A DNA stretch of 38,684 nt from an uncultured Granulosicoccaceae bacterium (lineage in GTDB: Bacteria > Pseudomonadota > Gammaproteobacteria > Granulosicoccales > Granulosicoccaceae). A program made the translations under genes and the position numbers. The notes below the pieces were generated by a model. The model had not been told where the DNA came from and ran no database searches. It worked only from the letters and a program-made list of their open reading frames with translations. Below, one piece after another: positions 24,510-33,700 of the stretch (positions are counted from its first letter, which is position 1; the number at the start of each line of letters is the position of its first letter). The stretch covers positions 1 through 38,684 of the forward strand of contig CALFCF010000072.1 of assembly GCA_937951345.1 (NCBI GenBank), read 5' to 3'.

Positions 24510-27500
24510 AGATGCAACAAAAGTATTTGCAGCGGCAGAGTTTTGCAGTGATGCAAGGTGTTGCGCTGAGCATTTTGGTCTTTAGCGGTTCTATGGTGAC
24601 CACAAGCCCCGCGTTTGCAGCCTCCGACACAGATGACACTGTGACCGGCGACAGTGCTGCTTACAAGCTGAAGATAATAAAGCGTGGAGAAGCTACGCCC
24701 ACCGGTGACAATGCCACCACTGAGGGTCGACAGCAGAACCGGCGGGTTGATGTGCGTTTATTGCGTAAACCACCTGAGCAGCTTGCTGTCGAAAGCAGCG
24801 CTGTGGTTCCGGGTGGAGGTAGTGTTTGGATTACGCGTGATCCTGCAGCATTAGAGCGATTACTCCGAGTTCAGACATCAGCAACTTTAACGGTGGAAGA
24901 TCAGCAGCCTGTTACGCCATTGGAATTTCAGGTTGAAACAAACTATCCGTATTTTATCGATAGCGCAGAGGTGTTGTTGTTCAGAGATGGAGACTCTTAC
25001 AGTCAGAAACCGTTACTCGCTATGCCGGTTGATATTAATGGTGTCACAGCAACAGCAGCCTGGGATCCCGGCTCCAAGGGACCGAATGATTATTCCGAGG
25101 GTGAGAGACTTCTGTTAAACGCTCTGGTGCACGGAGAGACGTTTGAATATGCGCTGCGAGTTTATGACAAAGCCGGTAATTACGACCAAACGCATACGCG
25201 CACTATACGCGTAGTTGATGCTGCCAGAAGCATCGATAGTTCTAATTCTAACGATATTGATGATGAAATATCGTTGCAGTCGATTGATTCAATCGATGAT
25301 GGATTTGAAGATATCAATAATGAGACAGGCAACCTGGGCTATGAACCGTTAGCTGTGCAGGGTGTATTGATTGATGGAGCCCGCGTACGCGTGCATGGTC
25401 AGGATCTCGGTATAAGAAGCGGTTACGAAAATCGCGTACAGATAAATGGTGAACAAGTCCAGGTTAATGATGATGGTGAATTTCTGATCGAATATTTGTT
25501 GCCTTCCGGTACGCACGAGTTCAGTGTCGCAGCCAAAGGTGATGCTGAAGGTATAGCCGGATTTGATCAGCAGCTTTCCACTCGCGTCGACACCAATTAC
25601 TTTTTTATGGTTGGTTTGGCTGATTTGACGCTCGGTGAAAACGATGTATCCGGTAGTCTGGAGCCTCTGGAAGTTGATCAGGACCGCTACGACGGTGATA
25701 TTTTTGTCGATGGGCGAGTTGCGTTCTATCTGAAAGGAAAAGTTAAGGGTAAATACCTTGTCACTGCTCAAATGGATACGGGTACTGAAGACGTATCCGA
25801 GTTGTTTGATAATTTCAATCAGAAGGATCCGCGCAGTATATTCAGACGACTTGACCCTGATCAGTACTATCCGGTTTACGGGGACGACTCGAATTTATAC
25901 GACGACACAGATAGCCAGGGTAAGTTTTACGTGCGCGTTGAGTGGGATCGCTCACGTGCGCTATGGGGTAATTTCAATACCGCGTTCAGCGGTACAGAGT
26001 TAGCTGCGTTTAATCGCAGTTTGTATGGTGCACAACTGCAATATCGCAGTCCTAAAAATACCGCTCAAGGTGATACCAAAACGGAACTCTCAGTGTTTGC
26101 ATCGGAAGCGCAAACGGCTTTCAGGCACAACGAATTTCTCGGCACAGGCGGCAGTCTTTACTATCTGCGCGATCAGGATATCGTAATTGGTTCTGAGAAA
26201 GTCTGGGTTGAGGTGAGGCAACGCGGTGCAGAACGCGTCGTAGAACGTATTCCACTGGTTGCCGGTCGTGACTACGATATTGACGAATTTCAGGGTCGTA
26301 TAATCCTGACGCGTCCGCTAGTCACGGTTTCAGGCCAGTCAGGCCCGTCAATCATTCGGGATGAGCCGATTGATGGCAATGAAACCTTTCTGGTGGTTGA
26401 CTATGAATACCTTCCGGACGATTTCGAATCTGACAATGTTACTGCCGGTTTGCGTGCGCGGCGCTGGCTGGGGGATCACGTTGCGATCGGTGCAACGGTT
26501 GCGCACGAGACACGTGATGCTGATGACTACAATATACAAGGCGTTGATTTAACCTGGAAGAAGTCTGGAAACACTTACCTGCGTGCGGAGATCGCCCGCA
26601 GTGAAGCGAGTCAGACAGCTGGAAGTTTTTTGTCTGACGATGGTGGTATATCGTTCACCGCGTTTAACAGCAATCAGGGAACAACCAGTGGCGATGCATT
26701 TAGCATTGAAGGCCGCGTTTCATTAAATGAAATCAGGCGGGGACGTAAGGCCTCGCCAGGCTCGCGTGATCTGACCGTTGGTACCTGGTATCGCTATCGC
26801 GATGGTGGCTTCTCTGTAGCTAGTCTTGATTCCGGAGAAGATACGATCGAGGCGGGTGCAGAGTTTATTGCTGATCTGAATGAGCGAGCAGTTTTGCAGG
26901 GGCGAGCAACAGTCCTGGAGCGGGATGAAGTTTCAAGGGAAACTGCAGCGAGTTTACAAGCTGACTACAGACTGACCAATAGATTGCAGATGGGTGCTGA
27001 GTTACGTGAAATTCGCGAAGAAAATCTTGCCCAGAATGTCGAAGGTGGTGCAACGCTTGCCGGTGGACAGGTCACGTATGACTTGTCTGACTTGTGGACT
27101 GTCTATGCAGCTGCACAATCAACGTTGCGTGAATCCGGCAACTACGAAAGTAACGATCAGTTCCGTCTGGGTGCAGAGTACACACTATCAAATCGATTAC
27201 TCCTGTCAGGTGAGGTATCCACTGGCGATCGCGGCGATGCGGTGCTTGCCGGTGCGGAATGGCTAGTTAGCGACACATACAGTGTATACAGTAATTTGTC
27301 ACATGAAATATCCAACCGCAACGTCACCCGACAGATCGCAACATTGGGGCAGCGAAAACAACTCACAAAACGACTCAAGGTGTTTACAGAGCATCAGTTT
27401 ACCCATGAGGATAACCGCCAGGGCGCGTCCCATACGTTGGGCGTCGACCGTCAGTTCAATCGCTACCTGAGTGCAAACCTTTCAATTCAAATTGGAAGCT

Positions 27501-28246
27501 TCGAGGATGCCGACGGGGATGTCACTGATCGCGATGCCATATCAATTGGCATAGACGGTCGTACCGACAATTTGAGAGCTGGTAGCAGATTGGAATATCG
27601 ACGCGATCGCGGTAGCAATGAAGATATTGATCAGATCGTGACCACCAATCGTTTTGAATATCAGCGCAATGATGCGCTGCGCTGGCAAGGTATTCTGGAT
27701 GCGTCTGTAACGCAGGATCAGTTAGGTGATTTTGAAGATGCGCGATTTATAGAAGCGGGACTCGGGTTTGCCTACCGACCGGTCAGCAACGATCGTTTCA
27801 ATATGCTTGGTCGATTGACCTATCTATTCGATTTGCCACCATTGTCGCAGAGCACGGAGACGGATACGCGATCTATCATAGGTAGTGTAGAAGGTATTTA
27901 TGAGCTAAACGCACATTGGAATCTGGGGGCGAAAGCAGCTCATCGTGAAGGTGAGCAGCGTTTGCAGCGTGGAGACGGACTCTGGTTTGGTAACGATGCC
28001 TCGCTCTTTGGACTACGCCTACGATATCGAGTCCCCTATGGGCTTGATCTTTTGGGAAGTTACCGCTGGCTATCATCGGAAACAACCGAAGGTGTTCGTC
28101 AGGGGGCGCTATTCTCGCTCGGTCGAACGGTGGGTGACCATCTGAACTTATCGATCGGTTACAACTTTACCGACTTTGATGACGATCTTGGTGATGACAG
28201 CTTCGATGCTCGTGGATGGTTCCTGAATCTTGTCGGGCGCTATTGA
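24506..28246 (+). CDS. Protein D: large outer-membrane beta-barrel protein beginning with an OmpA-domain tail
   Basis: The product is 1246 residues. The signal peptide ends at TTSPAFA (residue 38). Residues about 53-88 (KLKIIKRGEATPTGDNATTE, then GRQQNRRVDVRLL) match the last part of an OmpA domain, including the GR..NRRV signature, without the rest of the domain. Ig/carboxypeptidase-like stretches follow. From about residue 380 to the end there are long alternating strands rich in Arg, Tyr and Asp, ending GWFLNLVGRY with a terminal aromatic, as in outer-membrane barrels. GGAGGAG at 24491-24497 is 8 nt from the ATG, which overlaps the TGA of C (ATGA), so translation is probably coupled. No known porin family is named with confidence. 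Likely role: outer-membrane anchor or exporter for the C protein. Confidence 0.85.
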   Translation: MKMQQKYLQRQSFAVMQGVALSILVFSGSMVTTSPAFAASDTDDTVTGDSAAYKLKIIKRGEATPTGDNATTEGRQQNRRVDVRLLRKPPEQLAVESSAVVPGGGSVWITRDPAALERLLRVQTSATLTVEDQQPVTPLEFQVETNYPYFIDSAEVLLFRDGDSYSQKPLLAMPVDINGVTATAAWDPGSKGPNDYSEGERLLLNALVHGETFEYALRVYDKAGNYDQTHTRTIRVVDAARSIDSSNSNDIDDEISLQSIDSIDDGFEDINNETGNLGYEPLAVQGVLIDGARVRVHGQDLGIRSGYENRVQINGEQVQVNDDGEFLIEYLLPSGTHEFSVAAKGDAEGIAGFDQQLSTRVDTNYFFMVGLADLTLGENDVSGSLEPLEVDQDRYDGDIFVDGRVAFYLKGKVKGKYLVTAQMDTGTEDVSELFDNFNQKDPRSIFRRLDPDQYYPVYGDDSNLYDDTDSQGKFYVRVEWDRSRALWGNFNTAFSGTELAAFNRSLYGAQLQYRSPKNTAQGDTKTELSVFASEAQTAFRHNEFLGTGGSLYYLRDQDIVIGSEKVWVEVRQRGAERVVERIPLVAGRDYDIDEFQGRIILTRPLVTVSGQSGPSIIRDEPIDGNETFLVVDYEYLPDDFESDNVTAGLRARRWLGDHVAIGATVAHETRDADDYNIQGVDLTWKKSGNTYLRAEIARSEASQTAGSFLSDDGGISFTAFNSNQGTTSGDAFSIEGRVSLNEIRRGRKASPGSRDLTVGTWYRYRDGGFSVASLDSGEDTIEAGAEFIADLNERAVLQGRATVLERDEVSRETAASLQADYRLTNRLQMGAELREIREENLAQNVEGGATLAGGQVTYDLSDLWTVYAAAQSTLRESGNYESNDQFRLGAEYTLSNRLLLSGEVSTGDRGDAVLAGAEWLVSDTYSVYSNLSHEISNRNVTRQIATLGQRKQLTKRLKVFTEHQFTHEDNRQGASHTLGVDRQFNRYLSANLSIQIGSFEDADGDVTDRDAISIGIDGRTDNLRAGSRLEYRRDRGSNEDIDQIVTTNRFEYQRNDALRWQGILDASVTQDQLGDFEDARFIEAGLGFAYRPVSNDRFNMLGRLTYLFDLPPLSQSTETDTRSIIGSVEGIYELNAHWNLGAKAAHREGEQRLQRGDGLWFGNDASLFGLRLRYRVPYGLDLLGSYRWLSSETTEGVRQGALFSLGRTVGDHLNLSIGYNFTDFDDDLGDDSFDARGWFLNLVGRY

Positions 28247-28255
28247 TTGGGATAA

Positions 28256-28287
28256 CAGTGACTGAACCAACAGTTACTGGTTTTTTT
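28256..28287 (+). terminator. Intrinsic terminator after gene D
   Basis: CAGTGACTG and CAGTTACTG pair in RNA over 9 bp with one G-U, around a 6-nt loop. One G and then seven T residues follow. It lies 10 bp after the stop of D and marks the end of the A-B-C-D operon. Confidence 0.85.
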
Positions 28288-28309
28288 AAGCGGAAAGATT
28301 TAGCACTGA

Positions 28310-28342
28310 AAACCGACACCAAACCGGCACGAAACCGGCATT
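28310..28342 (+). repeat. Three 11-bp direct repeats upstream of the 28599 gene
   Basis: AAACCGACACC, AAACCGGCACG and AAACCGGCATT follow one another without gaps, so AAACCG recurs once per helical turn. This spacing suits a regulator binding on one DNA face. The rest of the 350-bp gap between the D gene and 28599 shows no gene and no clear promoter. Confidence 0.5.
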
Positions 28343-28598
28343 AAAACTCTCTTTGTTTGGCTTATGCGCATGTTTGCAGTTGTTTAACCGCGCCAGTCAA
28401 CGGCTGTAAATTACACGCCTGTGCTTCCGATTGCCTTCTCTGGCATGAAATTTCCAAGTTCTTTTCCTGAATACAGACCGACGTGCACTTAGGTGCCGTG
28501 TGTCTCGTGAAATATTTTAGAGGCCGAAAGCGCGTTGCTGAACCGTTGGGTGATTGTACAGCTGACAGACAGTGACGTGCCGATGATACCGATTCCAA

Positions 28599-30488
28599 AT
28601 GAGTAGCCTATTGCGCTTTCGTACACTGTCGTTGCTGACTATGGCCGTAACACTGTTACTGCTGACGTCTTGTGCTAGCCAGCGTTCCCAATTGGCGGGA
28701 AGTGTGGGCAATCTTGTATCTATACCAGAGAACCGTGATTCTTTTCGCAAACGCTGGTACGCAGGAGCGACACTGGGGAATGCTGCTTTTGATCCGGATT
28801 TAAGCGCAACCGGTTTCAGTGTTCAAAACGGCAGTGCGTCTGCAACGCAAATCACTGGTGGCTACGATCTCCATAATCTTGTTAGCTTTGAATTCGATAG
28901 TTCGGTGCTTGGTAGTGCAGAACTTGAAGCAACCGCTGAAGTTGAATACACCTCGTTTGCCGCAAGTAGCTTGATTTATGCAGCACCGAGTGCGAACCGT
29001 TCCAGTCGCCAAAGTTGGAGTACCTTTGCTCGAGTGGGTTTAGGTTTCTCAAGCGCAGCGTCGAATGTGCGGGTACTTGACGGGCGTGATCTATCCGGTG
29101 TGGTTCTGGGGTTAGGCCTTGAGTACGGCTTTCGCAACGGTCTTGGTTTGCGACTTGAGACTACCCGGTTCCATGATGAGGCAGTATTTACTGGCATCGG
29201 TGCGGTCTTCCGTTTTGGCAGAAACACTTCGCTGGCACCGAAACTGGGAGCTGCAAAACCTTCTACATCAGAAGCTCCCGTCTACACGGGCAGTGGCGGG
29301 TTTACACAGCCGGTGGCAAACAAACCAAAATTACAGGCAGGTCTGCCCGGTGTTTTCCAACAGGACGCCCATCCAAGTCACGCAGCTAATGTTACTCCGC
29401 GGTTACCAAAATCTGCAACTGCACACTATAAAAGTAAAGTGGTTGTAGCGACCGTGCACGATCTGGACGGCGACGGCGTCGGTAACGACTCGGATGATTG
29501 CTTCAACACGGCACCGGGCACGTCGGTTAATGCAAAAGGGTGTGGTTTGTTTGATGGTGTCGTTGAGGGCGTGACCTTCAAAAACGGTTCTGCAAGCATT
29601 GACGAAACCAGTAAGCAAATTCTTGACAGGTTAGCTGTCAGGTTATTGGCATTCCCTGAAGTCCGTGTCGAAGTCCAGGCACATACAGATGACAAAGGTC
29701 CGGAATCAATAAACAAATCTGTTTCCGAAACGCGGGCACGCTTTGTCACAAACTATTTAAAGCGCCAGGGCGTGCCAGCAGAACAAATGGTAGCTGCTGG
29801 ATTGGGTGAAACCCGCCCTCGTGCTGACAATGAAACCGAAATAGGTCGTTTGTCCAACCGTCGCATTGAGCTGCGGTCATTGCCGGACCGAGAAATCGTA
29901 CCCAGGCATCTGACTGTGGTACCACCGGCAGCAGAGGTTTACTTGCTCAACAGCCAGTCAGCTCTTCCGAAACAGTCAAAATCGGCTAGCAAAGCAGTTG
30001 AAACAACAAAAACTGTAACAAATACCCGGGTAAGCAGCAAAGCTGAAGTTGAAGCTGCCATTATTGAAGAAGAGCCGGATCTGCTTGCTGCAAAAGAAAA
30101 CCAGACAGTCACACTGCCACCTCAGATCGCGATGCCAGGCACACGCCTGAACGGTGTGCTTGACGGTGTTGAGTTTAACGGCCGCACCGCCGAACTCACT
30201 GCGTCATCAGACAAGTCGCTGAACGCTATCGCCAATCAATTGGAACGATTCCGTTCCGCAAAGATTGCGATCATGGCCCACACCGATGATCAAGGTACCC
30301 GGGATGAAAATCAGACCCTATCGTTAATGCAAGCGCAAGCAGTCAAGAATTACCTCGTTGCTCGCGGGATAGAAGCCGTGCGAATTACACCGCATGGCTA
30401 TGGCAGCAGTTTGCCGGTGGCACAAAACTTGACAGCGAAGGATCGTGAGCTAAACAGTCGCGTCGAGTTACGCGTTGTTGCCCGGTAG
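28599..30488 (+). CDS. Lipoprotein with beta-barrel-like domain and two OmpA domains
   Basis: The product is 629 residues. The lipoprotein signal ends in LLLTSC (Cys25). Residues about 50-205 are barrel-like (RWYAGATLGNAAFDPDLSAT, FEFDSSVLGSAELEATAEVE, GVVLGLGLEYGFRNGLGLRL, IGAVFRFGRN). A single Asp-rich calcium-type loop (DLDGDGVGNDSDDC) leads to OmpA domain 1 (GVTFKNGSASIDETSK, VQAHTDDKGPESINKSVSET, GRLSNRRIEL). A charged linker then leads to OmpA domain 2 (GVEFNGRTAELTASSD, IMAHTDDQGTRDENQTLSLM, LNSRVELRV). Two peptidoglycan-binding-type domains in one lipoprotein is unusual. It shares the lipobox-barrel-OmpA order with the products of 11345-12553 and 34755-35888. No strong ribosome-binding site precedes the ATG. 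It follows the operon terminator, so it is probably transcribed separately. Confidence 0.85.
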   Translation: MSSLLRFRTLSLLTMAVTLLLLTSCASQRSQLAGSVGNLVSIPENRDSFRKRWYAGATLGNAAFDPDLSATGFSVQNGSASATQITGGYDLHNLVSFEFDSSVLGSAELEATAEVEYTSFAASSLIYAAPSANRSSRQSWSTFARVGLGFSSAASNVRVLDGRDLSGVVLGLGLEYGFRNGLGLRLETTRFHDEAVFTGIGAVFRFGRNTSLAPKLGAAKPSTSEAPVYTGSGGFTQPVANKPKLQAGLPGVFQQDAHPSHAANVTPRLPKSATAHYKSKVVVATVHDLDGDGVGNDSDDCFNTAPGTSVNAKGCGLFDGVVEGVTFKNGSASIDETSKQILDRLAVRLLAFPEVRVEVQAHTDDKGPESINKSVSETRARFVTNYLKRQGVPAEQMVAAGLGETRPRADNETEIGRLSNRRIELRSLPDREIVPRHLTVVPPAAEVYLLNSQSALPKQSKSASKAVETTKTVTNTRVSSKAEVEAAIIEEEPDLLAAKENQTVTLPPQIAMPGTRLNGVLDGVEFNGRTAELTASSDKSLNAIANQLERFRSAKIAIMAHTDDQGTRDENQTLSLMQAQAVKNYLVARGIEAVRITPHGYGSSLPVAQNLTAKDRELNSRVELRVVAR

Positions 30489-30623
30489 GCTGTTATTAGC
30501 TGTCGCTAGTGGTTCGGTGGCAGAGATACAAGTTATATATAAGCACGATAACAGCGCCGTTAGTTGAAGACAGTGGTTTATGCAAGTGTTTTGTGCAGAG
30601 AAATTTCAATAGCAGTGATAGAA

Positions 30624-30651
30624 CTGACAAATCAGATCTTTTTCCTATACT
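30624..30651 (+). promoter_or_regulatory. Candidate sigma-70 promoter for the 30717 gene
   Basis: CTGACA at 30624-30629, a 16-bp spacer and TATACT at 30646-30651 each match consensus at five of six positions. The predicted start near 30658 leaves a short leader before the gene. It lies in the 228-bp gap after 30488. Confidence 0.55.
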
Positions 30652-30716
30652 CCCTCGAAACGACTGTGGGAGAGAGACTCATGTTCTTCCAACTTTAGCC
30701 TGATGGTGGCATCGCG

Positions 30717-33700
30717 ATGAGATTAAAAAATAAATTCACGTTGTACCCTAAGGTCGGTAACGAAAATATGAAATTAATGATTAAATGGCGTAGTCCGGCG
30801 GCTATCGCACTCGGCATAGCGACTTCGTTGCTATTTGCTAACGCGGTTTTTGCGGAATCGAAAACTCAAATCGACCAATCCCTGACAGTGCTGGATACGT
30901 TGGATGCGGATGCTGCAGGAGAACTCCCGGCACTGCAACCACGCTCGACGCTTGATTCCGACGGTGACGGCATACCCAACTCGACCGACACTGACGACGA
31001 TGACGATCGTATCAGTGACGTGGACGAAGGTTTGATCGATGTTGACAACAATGGCCTCCCCGATCCCACTTCGCGTGACACTGACGGCGACGGCGTGCCT
31101 GATGGTATCGATTCGGACAGCGACAATGACGGTATTCCGGATTTTGACGAAGCCGTGCCAAATTTTAACCCGGGTATTTTCACGCCCGTAGACTCCGACG
31201 GGGACGGCACACCGGATTTCAACGATCTGGATTCAGACAACGACAATATTTTCGACCTTATTGAAGCAGGTGGTCCGGACGCTGATGGTAACGGTACTGT
31301 CGACAATTTCACCGACACTACTGGCAAGGGTATCGATGATGCGCTCGATGTAAACAGCCTGCCGGTTTTTGATACAGATGTCGACGGAATACATGACTAC
31401 CGCGACGACGACTCAGACAATGACGGAATTCCGGATCTGGTTGAGTCAGGAGGCAATGCGCCTCATCTGCCTGCTGACTTTGATGGTGATGGAGCAGCAA
31501 ACTACCGTGAAACCGACTCAGATGGCGACGGCATCAGTGACAGCGTCGAAGCGGGATCAAACCCGAATAATCCGATTGATACTGACAGTGACGGCGCACC
31601 TGACTACGTCGACCTCGACAGTAACAACGACGGTCTGAATGACAACACACCTACGCCCGATTCTGATGGAGACGGTGTTCCCAATCAGCTCGATCTGGAT
31701 GATGACAACGACGGCATTCTGGATGTTGACGAAGGTCTTGTAGATAACAACGGCGATGGCTTCGCAGATGCATCTTCAATTGATACAGACGGAGACGGTG
31801 TACCTGATGTGTTGGATCTCGACTCCGACAACGACGGTATTCTCGATTTAACGGAAGCTTCAGCTGACGTTGCAACACTGGCAAACCTTGACCAGGTGCT
31901 TAATGGCGCTGTTGATATTGCGTTTCCAGTTGGTGCTAATGGAATCCCGGATGCGATCGAGACGGCGGTTGATTCCGGCGTGCTAGTCACGGCACCGCTT
32001 GCAGATACTGATGGCGATGGTGTACCTGATTTCCGTGATCTTGATAGTGATGACGACAACATTTTCGATTTGATTGAAGCCGGTGGTGTTGACGGTAACG
32101 GTGACGGTCGCATAGACGGTTTTGCAGATGCAGATGGCAAAGGCGTGGATGACACAATTCAAAACGCGGCTTTACCGATTTTCGATACTGATGGTGACGG
32201 CACTCTTGATTTTCGTGATCTGGATTCGGATGCTGACACTATTCCCGATGCTGTCGAGACGACTGGACCGGCTAACCTGCCAACAGATACAGACGGTGAC
32301 GGTGCGGCTGATTTTCGCGAGACAGATTCAGATAACGACACTATTCCGGACAATCAGGAAGCAGGCGGCACACCGGCAGCTCCGCTGGATACTGACGGTG
32401 ATGGTACGCCTGATTTCCAGGATCTTGATTCAGACAATGACGGTACACAGGATGGCCAGGCTGCACCAGTGCAGGTTATAACCGGGCCGGATACCGATGG
32501 TGATGGTATACCGAATCAGGTGGATCTGGATGATGATAACGATGGTATACCTGACACGCTCGAAGGCGCTGTAGATGCTAACGGTGACGGTTTTCAGGAT
32601 CCTTCAGCACTGGACACAGACGGTGATGGAACCCCGGACGCATTCGATCTTGATAGTGACAACGACGGAATCCTCGATAACCAGGAAGCTCGGGCTGATC
32701 TGGCCATCGTGCAGTCTTTGGATCAGGTTGTAAACGGCGCAATCGATATCGCTGTCCCGGTAGGTGCGAACGGTCTTGCCGATATCATTGAAACATCACC
32801 TGATTCAGGCGTGATCAATTTCAGCATTCTGGATACAGATAATGATGGTACACCCGACTTTCAGGATATCGACTCTGATAACGACGGTATCAACGATCTC
32901 GTTGAAGCCGGTGGTGGTGATATTGATAATGACGGGCGCATCGATAACTTTGTAGACGCCGATGATAAAGGTGTTGATGACTTTGTTCAGAATAACGCCT
33001 TGCCTGTATTTGATACAGATGGTGACGGTACACCGGATTTTCGTGACACTGACTCGGATGCGGATACCATCCCTGATAGTACTGAGGCGGGACCTGCGCC
33101 GAATCAACCGATAGATACTGACGGTGATGGTGCACCTGACTTCCGTGAACAGGATTCGGATGGAGATTCATTGCCGGACAACGTTGAAGCGGGCGGCAAC
33201 CCGGCAGCACCAATGGACACGGATGGTGACGGTACACCTGATTTCCAGGACCTCGACTCAGATAATGACGGTACTCAGGATGGCGCCGGGCAACCGGTTG
33301 CACCGAATCCACCGATCGGACCTGATGTTGATGGTGACGGCATCATGAATGTTGATGACTTAGATGATGACAATGACGGCATCCTCGACACTAATGAAGG
33401 AATGGGTGATGCAGACGGCGACGCAGTTGCCAACCAGTTCGATCTGGACTCTGACAACGACGGTATGTTCGATATCCAGGAGGCCAGTCTTGTTCTGTCT
33501 CAGTCGATGACACTCGATACTGACAACAATGGTCAGGTCGATGGCAATGCGTTTGGCGCAAACGGTTTTGCGGATGCGCTCGAGACTGCACCGGAATCGG
33601 GTGTGCCGGTATTTCTATTGGCAGACTCTGACGGCGATGGTATCGCTGATTTTCTGGATGCTGACAGTGACAACGACAGTATTTTCGATTCGATTGAATC

